A DNA stretch of 39,871 nt from Sideroxydans sp. (GTDB lineage Bacteria > Pseudomonadota > Gammaproteobacteria > Burkholderiales > Gallionellaceae). The notes beneath the pieces were generated by a model. The model was not told the origin of the DNA, did no database searches, and saw nothing but the letters and a program-made list of their open reading frames with translations. Below are positions 13,022 through 23,551 of the stretch, piece after piece (positions within the stretch are counted from its first letter, which is position 1; every line of letters starts with the position of its first letter). A program made the position numbers and the translations under genes. Location: positions 1-39,871 of the forward strand of contig DAIDAJ010000093.1 of assembly GCA_027310665.1 (NCBI GenBank). Reading direction: 5' to 3'.

Positions 13022-14068
13022 TTACTTCCACAGCGCTTTGCCTGAGACATCCTTGATTTGAACTTTCCATGCATCGCGGATCAGCTTCTTCAGATTGGCG
13101 GGAAGGGGTACATAGTCCAGATCCGATGCAAGCTTGTCGCCGTTGGCGAATGCCCAGTCGAAGAACTTCAGTACTTCCTTGGTGTTTTCCGCTTTTTCCG
13201 CAGTCTTGTAGACGAGGATGAAAGTGGCGCCAGTGATGGGCCAGCTGTCCTTGCCAGGTTCGTTGGTCAGGATTTCATAAAAGCCCTTGCTGGCGTCCCA
13301 TTTTGCATTGGCGGCGGCGGCCTTGAAGCTGCTGTCGTCGGGTTTGACGAACTGACCATCGTGATTCTTCATTTGCGTGAAGGACATCTTGTTCTGCAAG
13401 GCGTAGGCGTATTCCACATAGCCGATGGAATTCTTGATGCGTTGTACGTAAGATGCGACGCCTTCGTTACCCTTGCCGCCAGTTCCAACAGGCCATGCAA
13501 CGGCTTTATCGGCACCTATGCTTTTCTTCCAGTCCGCACTGACTTGCGACAGATATGTAGTGAAGATGAAGGTGGTGCCGGAGCCGTCGGCACGGTGTAC
13601 CACGGTGATATCCTCGTTAGGCAAGGCAACGCCCGCGTTGTCTGCTGCAATGCGAGGATCGCTCCATTTTGTGATTTTTCCCTGGAAAATGTCGGCCAAT
13701 ACCTTGCCGTCCAGCTTCAGCTTGCCTGCATCGATACCATTGATGTTGACAACTGGCACCACGCCACCCATCACGGCGGGGAACTGGGTCAGGCCGGAGG
13801 CAGCCAATTCAGTTTCGTTCAGCGGCGCATCGGTTGCACCGAAGTCCACAGTTTTGGCCTGGATCTGTTTGATTCCGCCACCAGAACCGATAGACTGGTA
13901 ATTCATGCCCACATCGGTTTGGGCCTTGTAGGCTTCAGCCCACTTGGCATAGATCGGGTAGGGGAATGTGGCGCCCGCACCCGTAATGTCGCTGGCAAAT
14001 GCTGCGCCAGCTGACAGCAGTGCAGCAGACAGGCCGATGCTGCTTAGAAGACGATTCAGTTTGGTCAT
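13022..14068 (-). CDS. pstS: Periplasmic phosphate-binding protein PstS
   Basis: PstS captures phosphate in the periplasm and hands it to PstCA. From ATG 14068 the protein has 348 residues. It begins with a Sec signal peptide, a basic N-terminus then LLSSIGLSAALLSAGAAFA, with cleavage likely before SDITGAG. Phosphate-binding loops are seen: GAGATFPYPIYAKW near the mature N-terminus, SIGSGGG, and HRADGSGTTF. GGGAG about 10 nt upstream and the signal peptide favour this start over the longer open frame to 14152. A PhoB-box-like array lies about 75-105 bp upstream. Confidence 0.97.
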   Translation of the reverse strand: MTKLNRLLSSIGLSAALLSAGAAFASDITGAGATFPYPIYAKWAEAYKAQTDVGMNYQSIGSGGGIKQIQAKTVDFGATDAPLNETELAASGLTQFPAVMGGVVPVVNINGIDAGKLKLDGKVLADIFQGKITKWSDPRIAADNAGVALPNEDITVVHRADGSGTTFIFTTYLSQVSADWKKSIGADKAVAWPVGTGGKGNEGVASYVQRIKNSIGYVEYAYALQNKMSFTQMKNHDGQFVKPDDSSFKAAAANAKWDASKGFYEILTNEPGKDSWPITGATFILVYKTAEKAENTKEVLKFFDWAFANGDKLASDLDYVPLPANLKKLIRDAWKVQIKDVSGKALWK

Positions 14069-14127
14069 TTCAGTTTTTCTCCCAATATTAAGGATTGTTC
14101 GTTTGCTTGCCGTTTGTAGCGAGATGC

Positions 14128-14173
14128 ATCTTAGTGCGAGTTTGTTACACAATTATTACACAATGTAACAATT
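14128..14173 (-). promoter_or_regulatory. Pho-box-like direct repeats with -10 box in front of pstS
   Basis: On the minus strand three related 11-bp units follow one another: TTGTTACATTG, TGTAATAATTG, TGTAACAAACT (14172 down to about 14140). PhoB-type regulators bind direct repeats of 11-bp period with the core CTGTCAT; here the core is TGTAAYA. A -10-like TAAGAT (14133-14128) lies 9 bp after the last core, the spacing expected of a PhoB-activated promoter without a -35. TTGTTAC and GTAACAA also form an inverted pair. Confidence 0.55.
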
Positions 14174-14232
14174 GGCGAAGAGGCGATGCTGGTGGAGGAT
14201 ATGCCGGTTCCGGAGCTTGGCACGCGCCCGGA

Positions 14233-14283
14233 TTGACCATTTTTGTTTTCGTCGGTACTATCGCCGCCTTCGGTCAAAGGCGG
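14233..14283 (+). promoter_or_regulatory. Sigma-70 promoter and leader hairpin of tpiA
   Basis: TTGACC (14233-14238) and TACTAT (14256-14261) are separated by exactly 17 bp, giving a start site near 14268. Directly overlapping this is a hairpin: CCGCCTT (14264-14270) pairs with AAGGCGG (14277-14283) around a 6-nt loop. It ends 12 nt before the tpiA ATG, where no clear ribosome site exists. Confidence 0.5.
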
Positions 14284-14295
14284 AAATTGATCCAG

Positions 14296-15045
14296 ATGCG
14301 TCGTAAACTGGTTGTCGGAAATTGGAAAATGCATGGATCTCTGGCTCAGAACGAGTCGTTGCTAGCCGCTATAAAGAGCGGTGCTGTGCAATTGTCACGT
14401 GTGGATATCGCAGTCTGCGCCCCTTTCCCCTACCTGGCGCAACTTAAGCAGGAACTGGCAGCTTCGACGGTAAAATGGGGTGCGCAAGACGTACACCAGC
14501 TCGAAAAAGGCGCATTCACCGGCGAAGTGTCCGCTGCCATGCTGGCGGAATTCGGATGTACTTATGTCATAGTCGGACACTCAGAGCGACGCAACATTTA
14601 CGGCGAAACTAGCCGACTGGTTGCAGAGAAGTTCACGGCAGCACAAAGCGCAGGCCTGATCCCTATACTTTGTGTTGGCGAGACACTGGAGCAGCGCGAG
14701 GGTGGCGAGACTGAGTCGGTTGTCGCTGAACAGTTGGATGCGGTAATTGCGCTGGCTGGCGTGCATGCTTTGGGTAAAGCAGTTGTGGCATACGAGCCCG
14801 TGTGGGCGATCGGCACCGGCAAGACGGCATCGCAGGAACAGGCGCAGGCAGTGCATGCCTTCATTCGTCAGCGTGTGGCCGGACATGATGCCCAAGTCGC
14901 GGAAGGATTGGTTATACTGTACGGCGGTAGCGTAAAGGCGGCAAATGCCCCGGCGTTATTTGCCATGAAGGATATCGATGGCGGATTGATCGGCGGGGCG
15001 GCCCTGATTGCAGAAGAGTTTTTGGGGATCTGTCGCGCGGGTTAG
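14296..15045 (+). CDS. tpiA: Triosephosphate isomerase
   Basis: TpiA interconverts dihydroxyacetone phosphate and glyceraldehyde-3-phosphate in glycolysis and gluconeogenesis. From ATG 14296 it has 249 residues, the standard length. It shows the catalytic lysine in VVGNWKMHG, the electrophilic histidine in VIVGHSERR, the catalytic glutamate in AYEPVWAIGTGK and the phosphate-binding YGGSVKAAN and GGLIGGAAL. The frame is open upstream to 14095, but the homology begins here. tpiA-secG-tRNA-Leu-nuo is a common betaproteobacterial order. Confidence 0.97.
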   Translation: MRRKLVVGNWKMHGSLAQNESLLAAIKSGAVQLSRVDIAVCAPFPYLAQLKQELAASTVKWGAQDVHQLEKGAFTGEVSAAMLAEFGCTYVIVGHSERRNIYGETSRLVAEKFTAAQSAGLIPILCVGETLEQREGGETESVVAEQLDAVIALAGVHALGKAVVAYEPVWAIGTGKTASQEQAQAVHAFIRQRVAGHDAQVAEGLVILYGGSVKAANAPALFAMKDIDGGLIGGAALIAEEFLGICRAG

Positions 15046-15078
15046 TGGTTAAATGATTGATTTGTTTCGGAGTTGTTT

Positions 15079-15420
15079 GTGGAAAATCTAGTTTGGGTAG
15101 TGCATGTGATAACCGCGGTAGTGTTGATCGGTTTGGTATTGATCCAGCACGGCAAGGGGGCGGATATGGGGGCGGCTTTCGGCTCCGGTTCCGCAGGGAG
15201 CTTGTTCGGGTCCAGTGGTTCAGCTAATTTTCTGAGTCGTAGCACGGCGATCGCGGCGACGATATTCTTCATCACAAGTCTTTCGTTGACTTATATATAT
15301 TCGCGTCCTTCCAAAGAGCAGAGCGTGCTGGATAAAGTAGACGTGCAAAAACTCCAGCAGCAGGCCGTGCCCGCGCCGGCTGATGCAGGCGATTCGAAAT
15401 CGCAACAAATACCAAAATAA
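15079..15420 (+). CDS. secG: Preprotein translocase subunit SecG
   Basis: SecG is the small accessory subunit of the SecYEG channel. From GTG 15079 (113 residues) it has two membrane helices, [20 protein letters not shown] and an [22 protein letters not shown] segment. The conserved linker [21 protein letters not shown] lies between them and a hydrophilic Gln/Pro-rich tail follows. GGAG six bases before the GTG decides the start; a TTG two codons earlier is in frame but badly placed. It lies immediately before tRNA-Leu. Confidence 0.94.
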   Translation: MENLVWVVHVITAVVLIGLVLIQHGKGADMGAAFGSGSAGSLFGSSGSANFLSRSTAIAATIFFITSLSLTYIYSRPSKEQSVLDKVDVQKLQQQAVPAPADAGDSKSQQIPK

Positions 15421-15439
15421 TCAAAATAATAAGAAATAT

Positions 15440-15526
15440 GCGGAGTTGGCGGAATTGGTAGACGCGCAGCCTTGAGGTGGCTGTGTCCGAAAGGACGTGA
15501 GGGTTCGAGTCCCTTGCCCCGCACCA
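15440..15526 (+). tRNA. tRNA-Leu (anticodon GAG)
   Basis: The 87-nt class II tRNA includes an encoded CCA end. The anticodon stem CAGCC/GGCTG (15467-15471, 15479-15483) encloses TTGAGGT, with anticodon GAG at 15474-15476 reading CUC/CUU. A long variable arm (TGTCCGAAAGGACGT) and a T arm with TTCGAGT are clear. The acceptor stem has an A-C mismatch at the fifth pair (15444 with 15518) and a closing T-G pair. Confidence 0.95.
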
Positions 15527-15631
15527 AAACGAAGTACCGAGGCCGAGTAGCCGAAGGTAAATAAGAAAAGACTAGAATAGCATTCTGTATCTGCGCTGCA
15601 TCAGGAGCCAACTGAGGAGGGGACTCAAGGT

Positions 15632-15988
15632 ATGTTGGAAAATTATTTTCCGGTTCTGCTGTTCATTATCATTGCGCTTTTGATAGGCGTATTGCCTTTG
15701 GCGTTGGGTGGGCTGATCGGGCCTAACCGTCCTGACGACAAAAAAAACTCTCCCTACGAATGCGGTTTCGAAGCATTCGAAGATGCGCGCATGAAGTTCG
15801 ACGTGCGTTTTTATCTCGTAGCTATCCTCTTCATCCTGTTCGATCTTGAAATCGCCTTTCTTTTTCCATGGGCCATCGTGCTCAAGGAGATCGGAACTTT
15901 CGGTTTTGTTTCCATGATGGTCTTTTTGGCCATCCTCGTGGTTGGCTTTATCTATGAATGGATGAAAGGAGCCTTGGAATGGGAATAG
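15632..15988 (+). CDS. nuoA: NADH-quinone oxidoreductase subunit A
   Basis: NuoA is a small membrane subunit of proton-pumping complex I. The 118-residue protein has three helices and the conserved loop [26 protein letters not shown] (read across residues about 36-61), whose Cys region near the quinone channel is diagnostic. It opens the operon 105 bp after tRNA-Leu, with GAGGAGG and a further purine run before ATG 15632. Its 3' end overlaps nuoB by 10 nt. Confidence 0.97.
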   Translation: MLENYFPVLLFIIIALLIGVLPLALGGLIGPNRPDDKKNSPYECGFEAFEDARMKFDVRFYLVAILFILFDLEIAFLFPWAIVLKEIGTFGFVSMMVFLAILVVGFIYEWMKGALEWE

Positions 15989-16458
15989 AAGGCGTTCTGA
16001 ATAAAGGGTTCATCACAACCAATGCCGATGCGGTGATCAACTATGTGCGTACAGGTTCGCTGTGGCCGATGACTTTTGGTCTGGCCTGCTGCGCGGTGGA
16101 GATGATGCATGCCGTTGCGCCCCGTTACGACTTATCCCGTTTTGGAGCCGAGGTTTTTCGCCCAAGTCCAAGGCAGTCGGACTTGATGATCGTGGCGGGA
16201 ACGTTGTGCAACAAGATGGCGCCGGCCTTGCGTAAAGTCTATGACCAAATGGCCGAACCTCGTTATGTGATATCGATGGGCTCCTGTGCCAACGGTGGCG
16301 GTTATTACCATTATTCCTATTCTGTGGTGCGCGGATGCGACCGCATCGTTCCGGTAGACATCTACGTTCCGGGTTGTCCGCCGACTGCCGAGGCGCTGAT
16401 CTACGGCATCATCCAGCTGCAGAACAAAATCAAACGCACCAACACCATTGCGCGATAG
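15979..16458 (+). CDS. nuoB: NADH-quinone oxidoreductase subunit B
   Basis: NuoB carries the terminal 4Fe-4S cluster N2 that reduces quinone. From ATG 15979 it has 159 residues. The ligands are Cys37 and Cys38 ([11 protein letters not shown]), Cys103 ([15 protein letters not shown]) and Cys133 ([10 protein letters not shown]). The start is fixed by AAGGAG seven bases upstream and by homology; an ATG at 15958 is in frame but has no ribosome site. The gene begins inside the end of nuoA. Confidence 0.97.
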   Translation: MGIEGVLNKGFITTNADAVINYVRTGSLWPMTFGLACCAVEMMHAVAPRYDLSRFGAEVFRPSPRQSDLMIVAGTLCNKMAPALRKVYDQMAEPRYVISMGSCANGGGYYHYSYSVVRGCDRIVPVDIYVPGCPPTAEALIYGIIQLQNKIKRTNTIAR

Positions 16459-16464
16459 GATGAT

Positions 16465-17094
16465 ATGGCTACCGACCTGAACATACTCTCCGCAAATCTG
16501 AACGAGGCTTTCTCTGGCAAAGTTGTCAGTCTGGTTGAACACTTGGGCGAACTTACCCTGGTGGTTAACGCCGCCGATATGCTCGGTGTTTTTACCCGCC
16601 TGCGTGACGATGCCGATCTGCGTTTCGAAGCACTGGTCGATGTATGCGGCATCGACTATTCAACCTACGGCAGCGAGCTGTGCGAGGATGGCAAGTATCT
16701 GCCCGATGTGCCGCATGTCGGTGCCAGATTTGCTGCCGTCTATCATCTGCTGTCAGTCACTCACAACATCCGTCTGCGCGTCCGTGTATTCGCGGACGAT
16801 GACGCGATGCCGGTTTTGAATTCAGTCACCGGAATATGGCCGTCCGCCAACTGGTATGAGCGCGAGGCGTTCGATCTGTTCGGCATCATCTTCGTCGGTC
16901 ATCCCGACCTGCGCCGCATCCTCACTGATTACGGGTTTGTCGGCAACCCGTTCCGCAAGGACTTCCCGTTATCCGGCACCGTTGAGATGCGCTATGACGC
17001 CGCGCAGCAGCGTGTGGTTTATGAGCCTGTGACAGTGGAGCCGCGCGAAATCACGCCGCGCACGATGCGCGAAGAGAATTACGGTCGTTCCTAA
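16465..17094 (+). CDS. nuoC: NADH-quinone oxidoreductase subunit C
   Basis: NuoC is the 30-kDa hydrophilic subunit of the connecting arm of complex I. The 209-residue protein contains the family signature [31 protein letters not shown] (about residues 130-160), followed by [12 protein letters not shown]. It is separate from nuoD, as in most alpha- and betaproteobacteria and unlike the fused nuoCD of E. coli. It lies six bases after nuoB. Confidence 0.97.
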   Translation: MATDLNILSANLNEAFSGKVVSLVEHLGELTLVVNAADMLGVFTRLRDDADLRFEALVDVCGIDYSTYGSELCEDGKYLPDVPHVGARFAAVYHLLSVTHNIRLRVRVFADDDAMPVLNSVTGIWPSANWYEREAFDLFGIIFVGHPDLRRILTDYGFVGNPFRKDFPLSGTVEMRYDAAQQRVVYEPVTVEPREITPRTMREENYGRS

Positions 17095-17115
17095 CCGAAC
17101 CAAGAAGGCAACGTT

Positions 17116-18369
17116 ATGGCTGAGATAAAAAACTACACCATGAACTTCGGTCCGCAGCATCCTGCGGCGCACGGCGTATTGCGTCTGGTGCTGGAGCTTG
17201 ATGGCGAAGTGATAGAACGTGCCGACCCGCACATCGGCCTGTTGCACCGCGCGACCGAGAAACTGGCTGAGCACAAGACTTTTCTGCAGTCTGTTCCATA
17301 CATGGATCGATTGGACTACGTGTCCATGATGCTCAACGAGCATGCGTATGTGATGGCGATCGAGAAACTGGCGGGCATCGAGGTGCCGGTTCGGGCGCAG
17401 TACATACGCGTCATGTTCGATGAGATCACGCGTATCCTGAACCATCTGTTGTGGCTTGGTGCTTCCGCGCTCGACTGTGGCGCAATGTCCCCAATGTTCT
17501 ACACCTTCCGCGAGCGCGAAGATTTGATGGATGCCTACGAAGCGGTTTCCGGCGCGCGTTTACATGCTTCTTACTACCGTCCTGGCGGTGTATATCGCGA
17601 TCTGCCGGATACCATGCCGCAATATCAAGCGAGCAAGATCCACAACGCTGCGGCGGTGAAGAAGATGAACGAGAGCCGCCTGGGTTCTTTGCTTGATTTC
17701 ATGGAAGACTTCACCAGCCGTTTTCCGGGCCTTATTGACGAATACGAGACGCTGCTGACCGACAATCGCATCTGGAAGCAGCGCACGGTCGGAATCGGCG
17801 TGATTTCGCCCGAACGCGCCTTGGCGCTGGGCTTCACCGGGCCTATGTTGCGCGGTTCGGGTGTGGTATGGGATCTGCGAAAGAAACAGCCGTATGAAGT
17901 CTACGACCGCATCGACTTCGACATTCCGGTCGGCGTCGAGGGCGATTGCTACGACCGTTATCTGGTGCGCGTGGAAGAGATGAGGCAAAGCAACCGCATT
18001 ATCAGGCAATGTGTCGATTGGCTGCGCAAGAATCCGGGGCTGGTGATGACGGATGATCTCAAGTTCGCGCCGCCTAAACGCGAATCCATGAAACAGAACA
18101 TGGAAGAACTGATCCATCATTTCAAGCTATTCAGCGAAGGTTTTCATGTGCCTGCGGGCGAAGTGTATGCCGCCGTCGAACATTCCAAAGGCGAGTTCGG
18201 CATCTATATGGTGTCGGATGGTGCGAACAAACCTTATCGCATGAAGATACGCTCAGCCGGGTTCCCTCATCTGTCCGGTTTGGACGAGATGGTGCGCGGG
18301 CACATGATCGCCGATGTGGTGGCCATCATCGGTACGCAGGACATCGTTTTCGGGGAGATAGACCGCTGA
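17116..18369 (+). CDS. nuoD: NADH-quinone oxidoreductase subunit D
   Basis: NuoD is the 49-kDa subunit that forms the quinone site with NuoB. The 417-residue protein starts with [16 protein letters not shown] and has [10 protein letters not shown] and [12 protein letters not shown], all quinone-site elements. It also contains [10 protein letters not shown] and ends with the conserved [23 protein letters not shown] precedes the ATG. The stop overlaps the nuoE start as TGATG. Confidence 0.98.
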   Translation: MAEIKNYTMNFGPQHPAAHGVLRLVLELDGEVIERADPHIGLLHRATEKLAEHKTFLQSVPYMDRLDYVSMMLNEHAYVMAIEKLAGIEVPVRAQYIRVMFDEITRILNHLLWLGASALDCGAMSPMFYTFREREDLMDAYEAVSGARLHASYYRPGGVYRDLPDTMPQYQASKIHNAAAVKKMNESRLGSLLDFMEDFTSRFPGLIDEYETLLTDNRIWKQRTVGIGVISPERALALGFTGPMLRGSGVVWDLRKKQPYEVYDRIDFDIPVGVEGDCYDRYLVRVEEMRQSNRIIRQCVDWLRKNPGLVMTDDLKFAPPKRESMKQNMEELIHHFKLFSEGFHVPAGEVYAAVEHSKGEFGIYMVSDGANKPYRMKIRSAGFPHLSGLDEMVRGHMIADVVAIIGTQDIVFGEIDR

Positions 18370-18848
18370 TGTTATCCCAACAGATCACCACGCTCATCGA
18401 CAAAGAGCTGAAGAAATACCCTGCCGATCAGCGCCAGTCAGCGGTGATGGCTGCGTTGCGTTTCGTGCAGGATGAAAAAGGCTGGATCGCTCCCGAAGAC
18501 ATGGCAGACATCGCCGCTTATCTGGGCATGCCGCAGATGGCGGTGTACGAAGTGGCGACTTTCTATCACATGTACCAACTCAAGCCGATGGGCAAGTACA
18601 CTCTGACGGTGTGTACCAACCTGTCGTGTCAATTGTGCGGTTCGGACGATACGCTGGCGCACTTGAACAAGCGGCTCGGCATCGGTCCCGGCGAAGTCAC
18701 TGCGGACGGAAAGTTCGGCCTGCGCGAAGGCGAATGCATGGGGGCGTGCGTGGATGCGCCGATGTTCACCATCAACAACAAGAGACTGTGCGGCCGTTTG
18801 ACCGCCGAAAAAATCGACCAGATTCTGGCAGAACTGGACAAGCAATGA
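18369..18848 (+). CDS. nuoE: NADH-quinone oxidoreductase subunit E
   Basis: NuoE is the thioredoxin-like 24-kDa subunit with a 2Fe-2S cluster (N1a) in the NADH-dehydrogenase module. The 159-residue protein has the ligands Cys82 and Cys87 ([11 protein letters not shown]) and Cys123 and Cys127 ([11 protein letters not shown]). The N-terminal helix bundle contains [19 protein letters not shown]. It overlaps nuoD by one base and nuoF by four (ATGA). Confidence 0.97.
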   Translation: MLSQQITTLIDKELKKYPADQRQSAVMAALRFVQDEKGWIAPEDMADIAAYLGMPQMAVYEVATFYHMYQLKPMGKYTLTVCTNLSCQLCGSDDTLAHLNKRLGIGPGEVTADGKFGLREGECMGACVDAPMFTINNKRLCGRLTAEKIDQILAELDKQ

Positions 18849-20110
18849 CTGCTCCCATCATCCTTACGACGATGCATTTCGACCAGCCGTGGACGCTGGA
18901 AAACTATCTCAAGGTCGGCGGCTACCAGGCACTGCGCAAGATATTGACCGAGAAAATATCTCCCGAAACGATCATTGCCGAAGTGAAGAATTCCGGCCTG
19001 CGTGGCCGAGGCGGCGCGGGCTTTCCCACTGGATTGAAGTGGAGCTTCATGCCGCGCAACTACGAGGGCGAAAAATATCTCGTGTGCAATTCGGACGAAG
19101 GCGAGCCGGGCACCTGCAAAGACCGCGACATCCTGCGTTACAACCCGCATCAGCTGATCGAAGGCATGGCCATCGCCGCCTACACCATGGGCGTGAAGAC
19201 TGGTTACAACTATGTGCACGGCGAGATATTCGAAGCGTACGAGCGGATGGAAGCGGCCTGCGAAGAGGCGCGTAAGGCAGGTTATCTGGGCAGGAACATC
19301 CTGGGTTTCGATTTCGAGTTCGATCTGCACAACCATATGGGTTATGGCGCCTACGTCTGCGGCGAAGAGACGGCATTGCTCGAATCTCTTGAGGGAAAAA
19401 AAGGCCAGCCGCGTTTCAAGCCGCCGTTCCCTGCCAGTTTTGGTCTGTATGGCAAACCAACCACTATCAACAACACTGAGACATTCGCGAGCATTCCCTA
19501 CATCATTCGCGAAGGCGGACAGAATTTTGCCAGCTTGGGTGTGACCAACAGCGGTGGCGTCAAATTGTTCTCCGTGTCGGGCCATGTGAACAAGCCGGGT
19601 AACTTCGAAGTGCCGCTGGGCACACCGTTCAGGACCCTGCTGGAAATGGCCGGCGGTGTGCGTAACGGCCATAAGCTGAAGGCGGTGATCCCCGGGGGCT
19701 CATCCATGCCCGTACTGCCGGCCGAAATCATGATGGGTCTCAACATGGATTTTGATTCGGTGCAAAAGGCGGGTTCCTATCTGGGCACTGGCGCCATCAT
19801 CGTGATGGACGAAACGACCTGCATGGTGAAGGCGCTGGAACGCCTGTCCTATTTCTATTACGAAGAATCCTGCGGTCAATGCACACCTTGCCGCGAGGGC
19901 ACGGGCTGGCTGTATCGCATCATCCATCGTATCGAGCACGGCGAAGGCAAGCCGGAAGATCTGGATCTGCTGCTCGATCTGTGCGGCAACATCGCGGGGC
20001 GCACGATCTGCGCTTTGGGCGATGCGGCTGCGTGGCCGGTGCAGGGTTTCCTCAAACATTACCGTGCAGAGTTCGAGTACCACATCGAACACAAACGCTG
20101 CTTGGTGTAA
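18845..20110 (+). CDS. nuoF: NADH-quinone oxidoreductase subunit F
   Basis: NuoF binds NADH and FMN and holds the 4Fe-4S cluster N3. From ATG 18845 it has 421 residues. It shows the glycine-rich nucleotide loop [16 protein letters not shown] (51-66), [27 protein letters not shown], and the cluster ligands Cys343, Cys346 and Cys349 ([12 protein letters not shown]) plus Cys389. The frame is open into nuoE upstream, but homology and the ATGA overlap with the nuoE stop fix the start. Confidence 0.97.
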   Translation: MTAPIILTTMHFDQPWTLENYLKVGGYQALRKILTEKISPETIIAEVKNSGLRGRGGAGFPTGLKWSFMPRNYEGEKYLVCNSDEGEPGTCKDRDILRYNPHQLIEGMAIAAYTMGVKTGYNYVHGEIFEAYERMEAACEEARKAGYLGRNILGFDFEFDLHNHMGYGAYVCGEETALLESLEGKKGQPRFKPPFPASFGLYGKPTTINNTETFASIPYIIREGGQNFASLGVTNSGGVKLFSVSGHVNKPGNFEVPLGTPFRTLLEMAGGVRNGHKLKAVIPGGSSMPVLPAEIMMGLNMDFDSVQKAGSYLGTGAIIVMDETTCMVKALERLSYFYYEESCGQCTPCREGTGWLYRIIHRIEHGEGKPEDLDLLLDLCGNIAGRTICALGDAAAWPVQGFLKHYRAEFEYHIEHKRCLV

Positions 20111-20130
20111 GGCTGACGGACAGGTGAGCA

Positions 20131-22437
20131 ATGATCAATATTGAAATTGACGGCAAGCAGATACAAACTGAAAACGGTTCGACCGTGATCGAGGCCGCGC
20201 ATTCGGCCGGTATCACCATTCCGCATTTCTGCTACCACAAGAAACTTTCCATTGCTGCCAATTGCCGCATGTGCCTGGTGCAAGTTGAGAAGGCGCCGAA
20301 GCCTCTGCCAGCCTGCGCTACGCCGGTAGCCGAGGGCATGAAGGTGTACACCCATTCGGAGCAGGCAGTGAAGGCGCAAAAAGGCGTGATGGAATTCCTG
20401 CTGATAAATCATCCGCTGGATTGCCCGATCTGCGACCAGGGCGGCGAATGCACCCTGCAGGATATGTCGATCGGATACGGTGGGGGGCATTCACGCTATC
20501 ACGAAGAAAAGCGCATGGTATTGAGCAAGGACATTGGCCCGCTGGTATCGGCGGAAGAAATGAGCCGCTGTATCAACTGCACTCGTTGCGTGCGCTTCGG
20601 TCAGGAGATCGGAGGTCAGATGGAGTTGGGCCAGGCGTTCCGTGGCGAGCACGCCGAGATCATGTCTTTCGTGTCTGGTGCGGTCGAATCGGAATTGTCC
20701 GGCAACATGATCGACCTGTGCCCGGTTGGCGCGCTGACCAGCAAGCCGTTCCGCTACAAGGCGCGTTCCTGGGAATTGTCGCGCCGCCGCTCGGTCAGTG
20801 CGCACGACAGTCTGGGCTCCAGCCTCGCCGTGCAGACCAAGAACAATCGCGTGTTGCGCGTGTTGCCTATCGAAAATGACGACATCAACGAGTGCTGGCT
20901 GTCCGATAAGGATCGTTTTGCCTATGAAGGGCTGAATACGGCCGATCGCCTGACCAAGCCGATGATCAAGCAGGACGGCAAATGGCTGGAAGTTGAATGG
21001 CAAGTTGCGCTGGAATACGCGGCAAACGGTCTGCGCCAGATTTCCAACGGCGCGGGTGCCGAACAGGTTGGTGCATTGGCAACAGCCAACTCCACACTGG
21101 AAGAGCTCTATCTGCTACAAAAACTTGTGCGCGGCATCGGTAGCCAGAACGTGGATTTCCGTCTGCGCCAATCCGATTTCAGCACCGACGGTAAACAGCA
21201 AGGTGCGCCTTGGCTCGGCATGTCTATCGCCGATGTCAGCCGCACCGATCGTTTTCTGATTGTCGGCAGTTTCCTGCGCAAGGATCATCCTTTGCTCGCA
21301 GCGCGCCTTAGACAAGCGGTGAAAAAGGGCGCGCAAGTCAATGTCATTCATTCCGTCGATGATGACCTGTTGATGAAGGTGGCGAACAAGGCCATCGTTG
21401 CACCGGACTCTATGGTCGAAATATTGACCCAGGTTTCGAAGGCGCTAACTGCAGAGAAGCAAGGCCAAAGCGCGAGCGGAGAAGCGGGGGCGATTGCCAA
21501 GAGCTTGGCCAGCGGCCAACGTGTGGCCGTATTCCTCGGCAACTTCGCACAACAGCATCCGCAAGCCGCGCAACTGCAGGCATTGGCGCAACAGATCGCG
21601 GCGCTGAGCAACGGCAAGTTCGGTTTCCTCGGCGAAGCAGCGAACAGCGTCGGCGGATATCTGGCACAAGCCACGCCCGGTGCCAAAGGATTGAATGCGG
21701 ATTCCATGCTGGCATCGCCGCGCAAGGCTTATATGTTGCTGAACGTGGAGCCGGAACTGGATTGTGCCAATCCACAACAAGCTGTTGCGGCGGTTCGTTC
21801 CGCCGATACGGTGATCGTGCTGTCCGCCTACAAACACCAGGCAATGGACTACGCCGATGTACTGCTGCCTATTGCCCCGTTCACCGAGACCTCTGGCACT
21901 TTTGTCAGCACTGAGGGCCGTGTGCAAAGCTTCAAGGGGGCAGTCAAGCCGCTGGGCGAAGCGCGTCCGGCATGGAAGGTGTTGCGCGTGCTCGGCAATT
22001 TGCTGAAGGTGGAAGGTTTCGATCAGGACACATCGGAGGCGGTGCGCGACGAAGCATTGCATGGCGTGGATGTTGCCACCAAATTGAACAATGCCATCGG
22101 TGGGGTCGAGGTCAAAGCTGCACCGTCCGCAAACGGCCTGCAGCGCGTGAGCGATGTGCCGATCTATGCGACGGATGCAGTCGTGCGCCGTTCCGCACCC
22201 CTGCAAGCCACTGCGGATGCAGCGATGCCGCAAGCATGGCTGCATGGTGAAGAGTTGAAAAAACTCGGTGTACAAGCCGGCGCAACGGTCAAGATCAGCC
22301 AGGGGCAGGGTAGTGCAAGCCTGGTGGCTGCAGCGGACGATAAATTACCCAGGGGCGTGGTACGCGTGGCGGCAGGCCATGCAGCGACTGCCGCATTGGG
22401 GGCGATGTTTGGAACGATCACCGTGGAGCGTGCATGA
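20131..22437 (+). CDS. nuoG: NADH-quinone oxidoreductase subunit G
   Basis: NuoG is the large iron-sulfur subunit. The 768-residue protein carries a 2Fe-2S domain (Cys34, Cys45, Cys48, Cys62), a His/Cys-ligated 4Fe-4S cluster (His94, Cys98, Cys101, Cys107) and a second 4Fe-4S cluster (Cys147, Cys150, Cys153, Cys197). A molybdopterin-oxidoreductase-like domain without cofactor follows. Its length fits the mitochondrial/alpha-beta type rather than the longer E. coli protein (about 908), which holds an extra cluster. The stop overlaps the nuoH start. Confidence 0.97.
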   Translation: MINIEIDGKQIQTENGSTVIEAAHSAGITIPHFCYHKKLSIAANCRMCLVQVEKAPKPLPACATPVAEGMKVYTHSEQAVKAQKGVMEFLLINHPLDCPICDQGGECTLQDMSIGYGGGHSRYHEEKRMVLSKDIGPLVSAEEMSRCINCTRCVRFGQEIGGQMELGQAFRGEHAEIMSFVSGAVESELSGNMIDLCPVGALTSKPFRYKARSWELSRRRSVSAHDSLGSSLAVQTKNNRVLRVLPIENDDINECWLSDKDRFAYEGLNTADRLTKPMIKQDGKWLEVEWQVALEYAANGLRQISNGAGAEQVGALATANSTLEELYLLQKLVRGIGSQNVDFRLRQSDFSTDGKQQGAPWLGMSIADVSRTDRFLIVGSFLRKDHPLLAARLRQAVKKGAQVNVIHSVDDDLLMKVANKAIVAPDSMVEILTQVSKALTAEKQGQSASGEAGAIAKSLASGQRVAVFLGNFAQQHPQAAQLQALAQQIAALSNGKFGFLGEAANSVGGYLAQATPGAKGLNADSMLASPRKAYMLLNVEPELDCANPQQAVAAVRSADTVIVLSAYKHQAMDYADVLLPIAPFTETSGTFVSTEGRVQSFKGAVKPLGEARPAWKVLRVLGNLLKVEGFDQDTSEAVRDEALHGVDVATKLNNAIGGVEVKAAPSANGLQRVSDVPIYATDAVVRRSAPLQATADAAMPQAWLHGEELKKLGVQAGATVKISQGQGSASLVAAADDKLPRGVVRVAAGHAATAALGAMFGTITVERA

Positions 22438-23534
22438 TGGAAGCCCAGGTCCTGCAATTCTTTCAATGGTTCTGGAACCTGTTCGGACTCTGGGATGTGC
22501 TGTGGCGATACATCGGGCCAGTGTGGCCAGTGATATGGACGGTGGTGAAGATTGTCGCCATTGTCGCGCCCGTGATGATAGGCGTGGCCTACTTCACGTT
22601 AGCCGAGCGCAAGGTGCTGGGCTTCATGCAGGTGCGGCCCGGCCCCAACCGTGTGGGCTGGTGGGGACTGCTGCAACCGATCGCCGATGGCGTCAAGTTG
22701 CTGTGCAAGGAAATCATCATTCCGACCCGCGCCAACAAATTCCTGTTCTTGCTGGCTCCGGTATTGTCGCTCTCGACTGCGCTCGCCGCATGGGCGGTCG
22801 TGCCCTTCGGCGATGACTTGACGTTGGCGAACGTGAATGCGGGATTGCTCTACCTGTTGACGATGACCTCGCTCGGCGTGTACGGCATCATCATCGCCGG
22901 CTGGTCGTCCAACTCCAAATATGCTTTCCTCGGTGCCTTGCGTTCCGCGGCACAGATCGTTTCGTATGAGCTGGCCATGGGTTTTGCATTGGTGTGCGTG
23001 TTGCTGGCGGCACAGAGCATGAATCTGGGCGATATCGTGCGCGGGCAGGGCGGCGGCTACGGTCTGTTCCACTGGTATTTCATTCCGCTGTTCCCGATGT
23101 TCGTGGTGTATTTCATTGCGGGCGTGGCCGAGACCAACCGCGCACCGTTCGACATGGCCGAAGGTGAGTCCGAGATTGTGGCCGGTTTCCACGTGGAATA
23201 TTCCGGCATGGGCTTTGCGATCTTCTTCCTGGCGGAATACGCCAACATGATATTGATTGCGGCGTTGGCTACCGTGTTGTTCCTCGGCGGCTGGCTCAAT
23301 CCGTTCCACAACTGGCCTGTGTTGGGCGAGTTCACCGATCATATTCCCGGCTTGTTCTGGATGATCGGCAAGATGTTCATCTTCATGTTCATGTTCCTGT
23401 GGTTCCGCGCGACTTTCCCGCGCTATCGCTACGACCAACTGATGCGCCTGGGCTGGAAAGTATTCATCCCGCTCACGTTGGTATGGGTGGTAGTGGTTGC
23501 CGCGTGGATGCAGACGCCGTATTGGTTGTGGTAA
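22434..23534 (+). CDS. nuoH: NADH-quinone oxidoreductase subunit H
   Basis: NuoH is the membrane subunit that joins the arms and forms part of the quinone chamber. The 366-residue protein has about eight helices. Conserved cytosolic loops are [35 protein letters not shown] and [26 protein letters not shown] (rich in the conserved acidic residues). The start overlaps the nuoG stop as ATGATG; either the ATG at 22434 or the one at 22437 may be used. Confidence 0.97.
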   Translation: MMEAQVLQFFQWFWNLFGLWDVLWRYIGPVWPVIWTVVKIVAIVAPVMIGVAYFTLAERKVLGFMQVRPGPNRVGWWGLLQPIADGVKLLCKEIIIPTRANKFLFLLAPVLSLSTALAAWAVVPFGDDLTLANVNAGLLYLLTMTSLGVYGIIIAGWSSNSKYAFLGALRSAAQIVSYELAMGFALVCVLLAAQSMNLGDIVRGQGGGYGLFHWYFIPLFPMFVVYFIAGVAETNRAPFDMAEGESEIVAGFHVEYSGMGFAIFFLAEYANMILIAALATVLFLGGWLNPFHNWPVLGEFTDHIPGLFWMIGKMFIFMFMFLWFRATFPRYRYDQLMRLGWKVFIPLTLVWVVVVAAWMQTPYWLW

Positions 23535-23551
23535 GCAAGCGAGGATAGAAA

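Noticed and set aside
14095..14295. N-terminal extension of tpiA or a small separate gene here
   Set aside because: Open frame only; it contains the pstS control region and the tpiA promoter, and TpiA homology starts at 14296.
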